Source: Pseudomonas frederiksbergensis
Lineage (GTDB): Bacteria > Pseudomonadota > Gammaproteobacteria > Pseudomonadales > Pseudomonadaceae
Assembly: GCF_003732665.1 (NCBI RefSeq)
Contig: NZ_MOBP01000016.1
Span: forward strand, 1 to 64,000
DNA length: 64,000 nucleotides
Direction of reading: 5' to 3'
The translations under genes were made by a program, and so were the position numbers. Shown here piece by piece: positions 8,611 through 16,880 of the stretch. The notes beneath the pieces are model-generated. The model did no database searches and was not told where the DNA came from. It saw only the letters and a list, made by a program, of their open reading frames with translations. The first letter of the stretch is position 1; every line of letters starts with the position of its first letter.

Positions 8611-10080
8611 TTAATCGAGCGACCGAGGAAGCTGCAACGTCACCCGCAACCCACCCTCACGCAAATTCTGCAAACTCACCTCGCCGCCATGGCTATGGGC
8701 AATGTTGCGCGCAATCCCCAACCCCAACCCATAACCCTGCTGCTGCCCGGCCAGGCGAAAGTGCGGTTCGAACACCTGCTCCATCCGCTGCTCCGGCACC
8801 CCCGGCCCCTCATCGTCCACATGCAGGATGAACGCGCTCTGGTCATCGTCGATGTGCAAATGGGCGTTCTGCCCGTACTTCAAGGCGTTGTCGATCAGGT
8901 TGCCGATGCAGCGCTTGAGCGCCAGGGGTTTGCCTGGATACGCGGCAAATGCCCGGCCCTGCTGAGTCACGCGGCCATTGCCGTTGGGCGCCAGGTACGG
9001 TTCCACCAGACAATCGAGTACGTGATTGAGGTCCACCGGCTCGATGTTTTCGTGGATATCGGTGTCTTTTACGCATTGCAGCGCGCCTTTGACCAGCAGC
9101 TCCAGCTCATCCAGGTCGCGGCCGAACTTGGCTTGTAGCGTTTCGTCTTCGAGCAATTCGACCCGCAGCCGCAGCCGGGTGATCGGCGTGCGCAGGTCGT
9201 GGGAAATGGCGCTGAACAACTGGCTGCGCTCAGTCAGGTAACGGCTGATCCGTTCGCGCATCGCGTTGAAGGCGCGACCCACCTCGACCACTTCACTGCC
9301 GCCGCCCTCGGGCACCGGCTCGACTTCAGCGCCGAGGGACATGTCCCGTGCCGCCCGGGCCAAACGCTTGAGCGGACGACTTTGCCAGTGCACCAGCAGG
9401 CCGATAAACAACAGCAAAAAGCCGCTGGTGAGCACGATAAACCACACTTGCTGCGCCGGCAGGCCCTGCTCTTCAAGACTGGTGTAGGGCTCGGGCAGCA
9501 GCGAGGCGATGTACAGCCATTCACCCGGCGCCATCTGGATTTGCGTGACCAGCACCGGCGGGTTCACCGGTTCCAGGGTCAACGCGTAATGCGCCCAGGA
9601 GCGCGGCAATTCATCGAGCTTCAACCCGCTGTTGAAGATCCGCAGGTCTTCGGGGCTGACAAAGGTCACCGAGATGTCGGTGTCGTGGCCCAGGGACTCG
9701 CGCAACACTTCGTCCACAGCCTTGAGCACCGCCGCTTTGCGCGGGGTGATCGGCAGCACTTCCATCCCCAGGGGTTTGTCGTTGAGGGTCACCACGAACC
9801 GGGTGCCGCCCATGCTGCGCAACTGATCGAGCACCAACGGCCGGAATGCGACGGGCAACGAGCGGAAATAACTGACACTGGCGGTCATCGAATGGGCCAG
9901 GCTGCGGGCGCTGGTGACCAGGCCTTCGAGCTGGGTAGCGCGCAGTTGTGAAACCCAGATCACGCTCGACAGCGCCTGGGCGAACAACACTACCAACAGG
10001 GTCAGCAGCAACATCCGCCCAAGCAACGAACGGGGCACCGGCACCTTGGCAGCGAGGCGACGCAACCACTCAGTGGCCAT
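8611..10080 (-). CDS. gltS: Glucose-responsive sensor histidine kinase GltS/GtrS
   Basis: The 489-residue kinase has a first membrane helix (about residues 20-40), a periplasmic region of about 165 residues, a second helix (about 212-232), HAMP, a HisKA box with the phospho-acceptor His at about residue 294 (ISHDLRTPITRL), and an HATPase domain with GNLIDNALKYG and DEGPGVPEQ. I place the start at 10080, where the ATG overlaps the gltR stop, rather than 12 codons upstream inside gltR. It is the partner of GltR; in P. aeruginosa GtrS responds to 2-ketogluconate/6-phosphogluconate and controls glucose transport genes. Confidence 0.92.
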   Translation of the reverse strand: MATEWLRRLAAKVPVPRSLLGRMLLLTLLVVLFAQALSSVIWVSQLRATQLEGLVTSARSLAHSMTASVSYFRSLPVAFRPLVLDQLRSMGGTRFVVTLNDKPLGMEVLPITPRKAAVLKAVDEVLRESLGHDTDISVTFVSPEDLRIFNSGLKLDELPRSWAHYALTLEPVNPPVLVTQIQMAPGEWLYIASLLPEPYTSLEEQGLPAQQVWFIVLTSGFLLLFIGLLVHWQSRPLKRLARAARDMSLGAEVEPVPEGGGSEVVEVGRAFNAMRERISRYLTERSQLFSAISHDLRTPITRLRLRVELLEDETLQAKFGRDLDELELLVKGALQCVKDTDIHENIEPVDLNHVLDCLVEPYLAPNGNGRVTQQGRAFAAYPGKPLALKRCIGNLIDNALKYGQNAHLHIDDDQSAFILHVDDEGPGVPEQRMEQVFEPHFRLAGQQQGYGLGLGIARNIAHSHGGEVSLQNLREGGLRVTLQLPRSLD

Positions 10081-10801
10081 TGCTGGCAACCACATTGGCA
10101 GCCAGTTGGTAGCCACTGCCCCGCACGGTACGGATCAGTCGCGGCGGCTTTTCGGTGTCCCGCAGGCGCTGACGCAAACGGCTGACGGCCATGTCGACGA
10201 TGCGATCCAGCGGCATCAAGTCGCGGCCACGGGTGGCGTTGCCGATGGTGTCGCGGTCGAGGATTTCCTGGGGGTGATCGAGGAACAGTTTCAGCAAGGC
10301 GAAGTCGGCGCCGGAGAGAATCACTTCTTCGCCATCGATGTGGAACAGCCGATGGCTGACCATGTCCAGGCGCCAGTCGTCGAAGGCCAGCACTTCACTG
10401 CCGGAACGTTCCTGACCGAATTGGGCACGGCGCAGCAAGGCCTTGATCCGCGCTTGCAGTTCGCGGGGGCTGAAGGGTTTGCCGAGGTAATCGTCGGCAC
10501 CGAGTTCCAGACCAATCACCCGGTCGGCCTCGTCGGAGCTGGCGGTGAGCATGATGATCGGCACCTGGGCCTGGCGCGGGTGTTGGCGAATCCAGCGGCA
10601 GAGGCTGAAACCGTCTTCGTCCGGCAGCATCACATCGAGGATCACCAGATCGCTCGGCGCGTCGTTCATGGCCTGGCGAAAGCCTGCGCCGTCCGGCGTC
10701 GTGCGCACCTGAAAACCTGCACGGGTCAGGTAGGTGTCCAGCAACTCGCGTATCTCTTGATCGTCATCGACCAACAAAATCGACTTGTTGACTGAGCTCA
10801 C
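10070..10801 (-). CDS. gltR: Two-component response regulator GltR (OmpR family)
   Basis: The 243-residue regulator has a receiver domain with acidic residues DDD at 12-14, phospho-acceptor Asp near 56 (VILDVMLP) and Lys in LGKPF, then an OmpR-type winged helix ending in RLIRTVRGSGYQL. The GTG at 10801 is the best start: AAGGA lies 10 bp upstream and the receiver fold begins at once. A longer ATG-started frame exists but its first 12 residues come from a palindromic repeat. It controls glucose uptake genes with GltS, whose start overlaps this stop by 11 bp. Confidence 0.92.
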   Translation of the reverse strand: MSSVNKSILLVDDDQEIRELLDTYLTRAGFQVRTTPDGAGFRQAMNDAPSDLVILDVMLPDEDGFSLCRWIRQHPRQAQVPIIMLTASSDEADRVIGLELGADDYLGKPFSPRELQARIKALLRRAQFGQERSGSEVLAFDDWRLDMVSHRLFHIDGEEVILSGADFALLKLFLDHPQEILDRDTIGNATRGRDLMPLDRIVDMAVSRLRQRLRDTEKPPRLIRTVRGSGYQLAANVVASNGH

Positions 10802-10814
10802 AGGGGCGGCATCC

Positions 10815-10822
10815 TTGTTGTT
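10815..10822 (-). promoter_or_regulatory. CA motif (AACAACAA) overlapping the gltR ribosome-binding site
   Basis: The minus strand reads TTCAAACAACAAGGATGCC before the GTG start. AACAACAA runs directly into the AAGGA ribosome-binding site. Confidence 0.5.
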
Positions 10823-10851
10823 TGAATTGGGCGGATTATGCCTGATCGTTC

Positions 10852-10953
10852 GATCGTTCCCACGCTCTGCGTGGGAATGCCTCAAGGGACGCTCCGCGTC
10901 CAGTGACGCGGAGCGTCACGGGCTGCATTACCACGCAGAGCGTGGGAACGATC
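10852..10953. repeat. Long palindromic repeat, GATCGTTCCCACGCTCTGCG family
   Basis: The ends GATCGTTCCCACGCTCTGCG and its reverse complement, with inner GACGCTCCGCGTC/GACGCGGAGCGTC arms, form a nested palindrome of about 100 bp. The same element recurs at 24700 and 31639, and a short form at 33348. Confidence 0.85.
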
Positions 10954-10988
10954 ATTATCGTGCGTAGATCGTTGGTGTCTGTGCGGGC

Positions 10989-11078
10989 CTCTTCGCGGGC
11001 AAGCCTCGCTCCTACAGGATGGGTGTTGATCGAAAGAACACCGACAACCTGTAGGAGCGAGGCTTGCCCGCGAAGGGC
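10989..11078. repeat. REP pair, TGTAGGAGCGAGGCTTGCC family
   Basis: Two inverted copies (about 10990-11017 and 11050-11078) lie 12 bp past the glk stop. With the adjoining palindrome they fill most of the glk-gltR gap (10802-11089), where I see no gene. Confidence 0.87.
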
Positions 11079-11089
11079 GCGACACGGTC

Positions 11090-12040
11090 TCAAGCCTGGT
11101 CGAGCGCCACACCCGCGCCCACCAACCCCGAATACGGCGCTGTCACCAACCACACCGGGATGCCTTTGAAGTAATCGCTCATGCAACCCTTGTCGGCGAA
11201 GCAGCGGGCGAAACCGCTTTCAACAAAGAAATCGGCAAACCGTGGAATCACCCCGCCGACGATGTACACACCGCCGCGCCCACCAGTGGTCAGCACGTTG
11301 TTGCCGGCCACGCGGCCGAGCCAGCAACTGAACTGCTCCAGCACTTCCAGGGCAATCGGGTCCCCCGCCAGACCGGCAGCGGTAATCGCTTCCGGGGTGT
11401 CGAGCACCGGCTCGTGGCCATCCACTGCGCAGATGGCCCGGTAAACCCGAGGCAAGCCGCCGCCGCTCAACGCCGTCTCGGCGCTGACATGCCCGATTTC
11501 ATTGAAGATGTGCTGCCACAGCTGGGTTTCCCGTGGGCTGCTCAGCGGCAAATCGACGTGACCACCCTCCCCCGGCAACGCCGCATAACGGCCTTCTGCG
11601 AGATGGAGCAGTGTACCGACGCCCAATCCGGTGCCAGGCCCGATCACCACTGCCGGCCGCAACGGTTCCGGCGTTCCTTCGCAGACCACGCGGAATTCGT
11701 CCGGCTGCAAACGGGTCATGCCCAGGGCCATGGCCGAGAAGTCGTTGACCAGCATTAACTGATCCACCTGCAAGGTCTGGCAAAACGCCTTGCGACTCAG
11801 GCGCCAGTGATTGTTGGTGAACTTGAATTCGTCGCCGCCCACGGGACCGGCCACCGACAGGCACACCGAACCGATGTCCCCCGGTTTCAAGCCCAGGCCA
11901 CTGAGGTAGACGCCAATGGCCTCCTCCGGGCTGGCATGATCCGCTGTCGCCAGCACCTGGATCGACTCCAGTTGCTGGTTTTTCCACAACGCGAAACGTG
12001 CGTTGGTCCCACCGATGTCACCGACCAAAGCCAGTTTCAA
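11090..12040 (-). CDS. glk: Glucokinase
   Basis: The 316-residue cytoplasmic enzyme phosphorylates glucose with ATP to glucose 6-phosphate, the entry to the Entner-Doudoroff route. It opens with the phosphate-1 loop GDIGGTNARFAL; VIGPGTGLGVG and LPGEGGHVDLP are glucokinase signatures of the ROK-like fold. The start codon is TTG (12038-12040), overlapping the edd TGA stop by 4 bp as TTGA, so translation depends on coupling to edd. A rare start plus overlap could keep glk output below edd. Confidence 0.93.
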   Translation of the reverse strand: MKLALVGDIGGTNARFALWKNQQLESIQVLATADHASPEEAIGVYLSGLGLKPGDIGSVCLSVAGPVGGDEFKFTNNHWRLSRKAFCQTLQVDQLMLVNDFSAMALGMTRLQPDEFRVVCEGTPEPLRPAVVIGPGTGLGVGTLLHLAEGRYAALPGEGGHVDLPLSSPRETQLWQHIFNEIGHVSAETALSGGGLPRVYRAICAVDGHEPVLDTPEAITAAGLAGDPIALEVLEQFSCWLGRVAGNNVLTTGGRGGVYIVGGVIPRFADFFVESGFARCFADKGCMSDYFKGIPVWLVTAPYSGLVGAGVALDQA

Positions 12041-13863
12041 TTAAGCGTCTCCAGGGCAGAAGTGAAGGCGCTGGCGCCCTGCTCTGCGGAGCTGAAGGCC
12101 ATGCGCATGAAACCAAACAGTTCGCGCCCGCTGCCGATGTTGTTGCCCAACAAACCTTTGGCCGGGGTGCGCGCTGCGAATTCTTCGGCGTCCACCTTAA
12201 GCTCCAGGGTGCCTTTGACGCCATCGACGCGGATGATATCGCCCTCTTGCACCCGCGCCAAAGCGCCGCCCACAAATGCTTCGGGGCTGACATGAATAGC
12301 CGCCGGGATTTTCCCCGAGGCGCCGGACATCCGACCATCAGTGACCAGCGCGACTTTGAAGCCGCGATCCTGCAGCACGCCAAGGAACGGCGTCATCTTG
12401 TGCAGTTCCGGCATGCCGTTGGAACGCGGGCCCTGGAAGCGCATCACCGCGACAAAATCCTTCTCCAGCAAACCGGCCTTGAACGCGTCGGCCAAATCCT
12501 GCTGATCCTGGAACACCATCGCTGGCGCTTCGACAATCTGATTTTCCAGAGCGACGGCGGAGACTTTCATCACCCCGCGACCGAGGTTGCCTTCCATCAC
12601 CCGCAAGCCGCCCTCTTGCGAGAACGCACGGGCCACCGGACGCAGGATGGTTTCGTCGAGGCTCTCGATCGGGCCTTCGCGCCAGACCAGTTCGCCGTTA
12701 TCGAGGAACGGTTCCACGGTGTAACGGCTCAGGCCATGGCCGAGCACGGTGTTGACGTTTTCGTGGAGCAACCCGGCTTCCAGCAGTTCGCGGATCAGGA
12801 ACGACATGCCGCCGGCAGCCTGGAAGTGGTTGATGTCGGCTTTGCCGTTCGGGTAGACGTGGCTCAGGGTCGGCACCACCTCGGAGAGGTCGGCCATGTC
12901 CTGCCAGGTCAGTTGAATGCCCGCGGCCATGGCGATGGCCGGCATGTGCAAGGTGTGGTTGGTCGAGCCGCCGGTGGCGTGCAGGGCCACGATGGAGTTG
13001 ACCAGCGAGCGCTCGTCAACGATTTCGCCGATCGGCATGAAGTCACCGTTCTGCTTGGTCAGGCGCGTGACCTGATGCGCGGCCTCGCGGGTCAGGGCCT
13101 CGCGCAACGGGGTGTTCGGGTTGACGAAAGACGCGCCCGGCAAGTGCAGGCCCATGACTTCCATCAGCAACTGGTTGGTGTTGGCGGTGCCGTAGAAGGT
13201 GCAGGTGCCGGGGCTGTGGTAGGAATTCATTTCCGATTCCAGCAGCTCTTCGCGGCTGGCCTTGCCTTCGGCATAGCGCTGACGCACATCGGCTTTCTGC
13301 TTGTTGGAAATGCCCGAGACCATCGGCCCGCCCGGCACGAAGATCGTCGGCAGATGACCGAAACGCAACGCGCCCATCATCAGGCCCGGGACGATCTTGT
13401 CGCAGATGCCGAGCATCAGCGCGCCGTCGAACATGTTGTGGGACAGCGCCACGGCGGTGGACATCGCGATCACTTCACGGCTCGGCAGGCTCAGTTCCAT
13501 GCCGGGCTCGCCCTGGGTCACGCCATCGCACATCGCCGGGGTGCCGCCGGCGAACTGGCCGACCGAGCCGATCTCGCGCAGGGCTTTTTTGATTTGTTCA
13601 GGAAAGACTTCGTACGGCTGATGCGCCGAGAGCATGTCGTTATATGAAGAAACAATTGCGATGTTCGCGGAATTCATCATCCGCAGGCTGTTCTTGTCGT
13701 CGGTGCCGCAACCGGCCACGCCGTGGGCGAAGTTGGCGCATTGCAGCTTGCCGCGCATCGGACCGTCAGTGGCGGCGCCGCGAATCAGCGCAAGGTAAGC
13801 CTCACGAGTAGCTCGGCTACGGGCGATAAGCCGTTCGGTGACCTCAAGGACGCGGGGATGCAT
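12037..13863 (-). CDS. edd: 6-phosphogluconate dehydratase
   Basis: The 608-residue IlvD/Edd-family dehydratase has the iron-sulfur ligand contexts AGCGTD (near residue 50), PAMCDGVTQG (near 155) and GICDKIVPG (near 200). It converts 6-phosphogluconate to KDPG in the Entner-Doudoroff pathway. It heads the minus-strand operon edd-glk-(gltR-gltS), with a CTGGAG ribosome-binding site 8 bp upstream. It is divergent from gapA, and the shared 220-bp region holds two HexR-like operators. eda, zwf and pgl are not in this window. Confidence 0.96.
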   Translation of the reverse strand: MHPRVLEVTERLIARSRATREAYLALIRGAATDGPMRGKLQCANFAHGVAGCGTDDKNSLRMMNSANIAIVSSYNDMLSAHQPYEVFPEQIKKALREIGSVGQFAGGTPAMCDGVTQGEPGMELSLPSREVIAMSTAVALSHNMFDGALMLGICDKIVPGLMMGALRFGHLPTIFVPGGPMVSGISNKQKADVRQRYAEGKASREELLESEMNSYHSPGTCTFYGTANTNQLLMEVMGLHLPGASFVNPNTPLREALTREAAHQVTRLTKQNGDFMPIGEIVDERSLVNSIVALHATGGSTNHTLHMPAIAMAAGIQLTWQDMADLSEVVPTLSHVYPNGKADINHFQAAGGMSFLIRELLEAGLLHENVNTVLGHGLSRYTVEPFLDNGELVWREGPIESLDETILRPVARAFSQEGGLRVMEGNLGRGVMKVSAVALENQIVEAPAMVFQDQQDLADAFKAGLLEKDFVAVMRFQGPRSNGMPELHKMTPFLGVLQDRGFKVALVTDGRMSGASGKIPAAIHVSPEAFVGGALARVQEGDIIRVDGVKGTLELKVDAEEFAARTPAKGLLGNNIGSGRELFGFMRMAFSSAEQGASAFTSALETLN

Positions 13864-13983
13864 GTGTAGAACTCCAGGCTAACGGATGTGGCGACCTGAT
13901 TGTCTATGCTGATCAAGGGCCGTTGTCGATGGGGTGACGGGCGGCTTTCTTGATCGATCGGACCAGTTGATTCAGGTCACTCG

Positions 13984-13998
13984 TTGTAGATTGAACAA
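13984..13998. promoter_or_regulatory. HexR-like operator in the edd/gap intergenic region
   Basis: TTGT AGATTGA ACAA matches the HexR operator consensus TTGT-N7/8-ACAA known for P. putida edd, zwf and gap-1. It lies 121 bp upstream of edd and 86 bp upstream of gap. Confidence 0.75.
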
Positions 13999-14045
13999 AA
14001 TATTGCCATTAAAAAGGCTTGTTTTCTATTTTTATGCGAATAATC

Positions 14046-14060
14046 TTGTAATTCCAACAA
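14046..14060. promoter_or_regulatory. Second HexR-like operator, upstream of gap
   Basis: TTGT AATTCCA ACAA is an exact TTGT-N7-ACAA match 24 bp before the gap start. Its right half shares bases with an AACAACAA motif at 14056-14063. Confidence 0.75.
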
Positions 14061-14063
14061 CAA
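14056..14063 (+). promoter_or_regulatory. CA motif (AACAACAA) in the gap leader
   Basis: AACAACAA lies 20 bp before the gap ATG and overlaps the HexR-like operator. The gap start has no strong ribosome-binding site nearby. Confidence 0.4.
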
Positions 14064-14083
14064 ATCGACGGCGGCCCAGTTAA

Positions 14084-15085
14084 ATGACTCTTCGAATCGC
14101 AATCAATGGTTTTGGCCGTATTGGCCGTAATGTCCTGCGCGCACTGTATACCCAAGGCTACCGCCAGGATTTGCAGATCGTCGCGATCAATGACCTGGGT
14201 GACAGCTCGATCAACGCTCATCTGCTCAAGTACGACACCGTTCACGGCACATTCGACGCTGATGTCCAGCACGATAATGAAAGCCTGACCGTCAACGGCG
14301 ACCGCATTTCCGTCAGCGCCATCCGCAACCCGGCCGAACTGCCATGGGCTGCGGAAAAAATCGACGTGGTATTCGAATGCACCGGTCTGTTCACCGACCG
14401 TGCCAAAGCCGCCGCACATATTACGGCTGGCGCGCGCAAAGTGATTATCTCGGCCCCGGCCAAAGGCGCCGACGCCACCGTGGTTTATGGGGTCAACCAC
14501 GACATTCTGCGCCAATCGCACCAGATTATTTCCAACGCCTCGTGCACCACCAACTGCCTGGCCCCAGTGGCCCAGGTGCTGCACCGCGAGCTGGGGATCG
14601 AAAGCGGTCTGATGACCACGATCCATGCCTACACCAACGACCAGAACCTGACCGACGTCTACCACACCGACCCGTACCGCGCCCGTTCGGCCACCCAGAA
14701 CATGATCCCGAGCAAGACCGGCGCCGCCGAAGCGGTCGGCCTGGTGCTGCCGGAACTGGCGGGCAAACTGACCGGCATGGCCGTGCGTGTGCCGGTGATC
14801 AACGTATCGCTGGTGGACCTGACCGTGCAGCTCAAGCGCGAAGCGTCGGCCGATGAAGTGAACGCGCTGCTGAAAGAAGCCGCGCAACACTCGAAGATTC
14901 TTGGCTACAACACCCTGCCGCTGGTCTCCAGCGACTTCAACCACAACCCGCTGTCGTCGATCTTCGACGCCAACCACACCAAGTCCAGCGGCAAGCTGCT
15001 CAAGGTCCTGGCCTGGTACGACAACGAATGGGGCTTCTCCAACCGCATGCTCGATAACTGCCTGGCGCTGTGCAACGCCGAATAA
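14084..15085 (+). CDS. gapA: Glyceraldehyde-3-phosphate dehydrogenase (type I)
   Basis: The 333-residue enzyme oxidises glyceraldehyde 3-phosphate with NAD and phosphate. It has the N-terminal Rossmann motif INGFGRIGRNVLRAL, the catalytic block SNASCTTNCLAP with the active Cys near residue 155, and the C-terminal WYDNEWGFSNRM block. In Pseudomonas this gap-1 enzyme handles the triose phosphate released from KDPG, matching its place divergent from edd and its HexR-like operators. It is followed by a REP pair and I see no co-transcribed partner. Confidence 0.96.
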   Translation: MTLRIAINGFGRIGRNVLRALYTQGYRQDLQIVAINDLGDSSINAHLLKYDTVHGTFDADVQHDNESLTVNGDRISVSAIRNPAELPWAAEKIDVVFECTGLFTDRAKAAAHITAGARKVIISAPAKGADATVVYGVNHDILRQSHQIISNASCTTNCLAPVAQVLHRELGIESGLMTTIHAYTNDQNLTDVYHTDPYRARSATQNMIPSKTGAAEAVGLVLPELAGKLTGMAVRVPVINVSLVDLTVQLKREASADEVNALLKEAAQHSKILGYNTLPLVSSDFNHNPLSSIFDANHTKSSGKLLKVLAWYDNEWGFSNRMLDNCLALCNAE

Positions 15086-15096
15086 ACGCAATTCAT

Positions 15097-15186
15097 TGTG
15101 GGAGCGGGCTTGCTCGCGAAGAAGGTGTGCCAGTCGCCGATGATGTTGACTGATACACCGCTTTCGCGAGCAAGCCCGCTCCCACA
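15097..15186. repeat. REP pair
   Basis: Inverted GTGGGAGCGGGCTTGCTCGCGAA copies lie 11 bp past the gap stop and may serve as its 3' end structure. Confidence 0.88.
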
Positions 15187-15241
15187 GGTTTTGGCGTGCA
15201 TTACAGATCGTGCACAAATCAACACTTGACCACTCAGGCGG

Positions 15242-15258
15242 ATGATAAGCATTATCAT
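15242..15258. promoter_or_regulatory. Fur box upstream of the ECF sigma gene
   Basis: ATGATAA GCA TTATCAT is a perfect 7-3-7 inverted repeat matching the core of the Fur consensus (GATAATGATAATCATTATC). It ends 26 bp before the GTG start, so it probably overlaps the promoter. Confidence 0.88.
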
Positions 15259-15284
15259 TCGCTCGAAATGGATCAGGTCCTCCC

Positions 15285-15812
15285 GTGAGTCAATCGCGCT
15301 TCAATCACGTCTTCATCGCCCAGCGGGTTTCCCTGCTGCGCACGCTGGAGCGGATGGTCAACAATCACAGCACCGCCGAAGACCTGCTGCAGGAAACCTA
15401 CCTGCGCGTGACCCGGGCGCTCAGTGAGCGGGCCATTGATCACCTCGAACCCTTCGTCTTCCAGACCGCCCGCAACCTGGCGCTGGACCATTTACGTGCG
15501 CGACGTATCCAGTCGCGCACGATGCTCGATGACGTCCCGCTGGACGTGGTGGAAAGCGTCGCCGCCCCCGCCAGCAGTGCCGAAGACGCCGCCCATGCCG
15601 AACAATTGCTGGAGCGTTTGAACGTGAGCCTCAGTGAACTCAGCCATCGCCAGCAACAAATCTTCATCCTCAGTCGCCTGCACGGCCACAGCTACCTGGA
15701 AATCGCCGAACAACTCGGAGTGTCGTTGAGCACCGTGCAGAAGGAACTGAAGCTGATCATGGCTATCTGCATCGGTGTTGCAGAAAAACACGACGGCAGT
15801 GGTAGGCTTTAA
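15285..15812 (+). CDS. hxuI: FecI-type ECF sigma factor (HxuI-like)
   Basis: The 175-residue iron-starvation sigma factor has region 2 (HSTAEDLLQETYLRV) and region 4 (LSHRQQQIFILSRL, then the helix-turn-helix SYLEIAEQLGVSLSTVQKEL). It starts with GTG 26 bp downstream of a Fur box. It is followed by a FecR-type anti-sigma and a heme receptor, the standard cell-surface signalling order, and probably directs RNA polymerase to the receptor and possibly the oxygenase. The symbol is by analogy to P. aeruginosa HxuI-HxuR-HxuA and is the less certain part. Confidence 0.85.
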   Translation: MSQSRFNHVFIAQRVSLLRTLERMVNNHSTAEDLLQETYLRVTRALSERAIDHLEPFVFQTARNLALDHLRARRIQSRTMLDDVPLDVVESVAAPASSAEDAAHAEQLLERLNVSLSELSHRQQQIFILSRLHGHSYLEIAEQLGVSLSTVQKELKLIMAICIGVAEKHDGSGRL

Positions 15813-15896
15813 GCATCGATCTGCAAGCTAAACACCGAACTGGCTTGAGCTTGCCGCTTGTAGCTTGAAACTTGAATCTGTTTCCGAGGAAACACC

Positions 15897-16862
15897 GTGA
15901 CGGACACCCACCGCTCCTCAGCGCCCACCCCGGCGCGAGACCCCGCCAGCGCGATGGACCAGGCTTTGGACTGGTTGATCGTCATGGGCAGTCCGAGCGA
16001 AGAACAAACCCGGCAGTTTCACGACTGGCTCGCAGCCGATCCGTTGCATGCCGAAGCGTTCGCCAAGGCCCAGGCGATCTGGGACGGGCCGCTGGTGACG
16101 CAATGCGCACAAAGCCTCGCCGCCCAACCACCGAAAATCAGCGTGCTGTCGCGCCTGCGTCCGCACTGGAAACCCCTGGCCACGGCGGCGGTGTTGATCG
16201 TCGGTCTGTTCAGCTTCAGCAATCTGCCGATGCGCCTGCAGGCCGATCACCTGACCGTGGTCGGTGAACGCCAGCGTCTGCAATTGGAGGACGGCTCGAA
16301 AGTCCTGCTCAATACCAACTCGGCCTTCTCCAGCACCATCAACGATCAGCAGCGCGTGGCCCGCTTGTATCAGGGCGAGGCGTTTTTCGAGGTGCCGGCC
16401 AACCGTGGCCAGGCCCTGGAAATCGATGCCGGGCCGGTCAAGGCCAGCGTGCGCGATACCGCGTTTGCCGTGCGTTACCTCGACGGCGTGGCGCAGGTTC
16501 GGGTGCAGCGTGGCGATGTGGATTTGCGCGCCACCCGTGACGATGCGCGGGTGCGTCTCACGGCCGGGGAAAGCATCCGCATCGGCCCCAACGGTTTCGA
16601 CCGCCCGGCCAAGCTCGATGCCGCCACCGACCTGGCCTGGGTCCAGGGCCGGCTGGTGTTCGAGAACTGCCCGCTGAGCCAGGTGCTGGCGGAGCTGCGG
16701 CGCTACTACCCGGGCTGGATTATCAACAACAACGAACAGTTGGCCGACGTCGCCGTCACTGGCAATTACCGGCTCGACCAGCCTCTGGACGTGGTCCGCT
16801 CCCTCGCTCACATCACCTCGGCGCGCCTTCAAGAATTCCCCGCCTTGGTGATCTTGAACTAA
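15897..16862 (+). CDS. hxuR: FecR-type anti-sigma regulator (HxuR-like)
   Basis: The 321-residue protein has the cytoplasmic DUF4880 sigma-binding domain (residues about 18-60), one membrane helix (about 98-115), a periplasmic FecR domain (about 125-220), and a C-terminal domain (LSQVLAELRRYYPGW) that contacts the receptor signalling domain. It holds HxuI in check and releases it when the receptor is occupied. It starts with GTG, 84 bp after hxuI. A second Fur-like sequence begins at its stop codon. Confidence 0.87.
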   Translation: MTDTHRSSAPTPARDPASAMDQALDWLIVMGSPSEEQTRQFHDWLAADPLHAEAFAKAQAIWDGPLVTQCAQSLAAQPPKISVLSRLRPHWKPLATAAVLIVGLFSFSNLPMRLQADHLTVVGERQRLQLEDGSKVLLNTNSAFSSTINDQQRVARLYQGEAFFEVPANRGQALEIDAGPVKASVRDTAFAVRYLDGVAQVRVQRGDVDLRATRDDARVRLTAGESIRIGPNGFDRPAKLDAATDLAWVQGRLVFENCPLSQVLAELRRYYPGWIINNNEQLADVAVTGNYRLDQPLDVVRSLAHITSARLQEFPALVILN

Positions 16863-16880
16863 ATGAGAATTATTTTTACT
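16862..16880. promoter_or_regulatory. Second Fur-box-like sequence between hxuR and hxuA
   Basis: AATGAGAATTATTTTTACT shares the AATGAGAATTATT half of common Pseudomonas Fur boxes; the right half is degenerate. It overlaps the upstream half of a shared promoter-like element. Confidence 0.5.

Noticed and set aside
10836..11186. Short frames within the palindromic repeats near gltR
   Set aside because: They are translations of REP-type DNA and recur wherever the repeat occurs.
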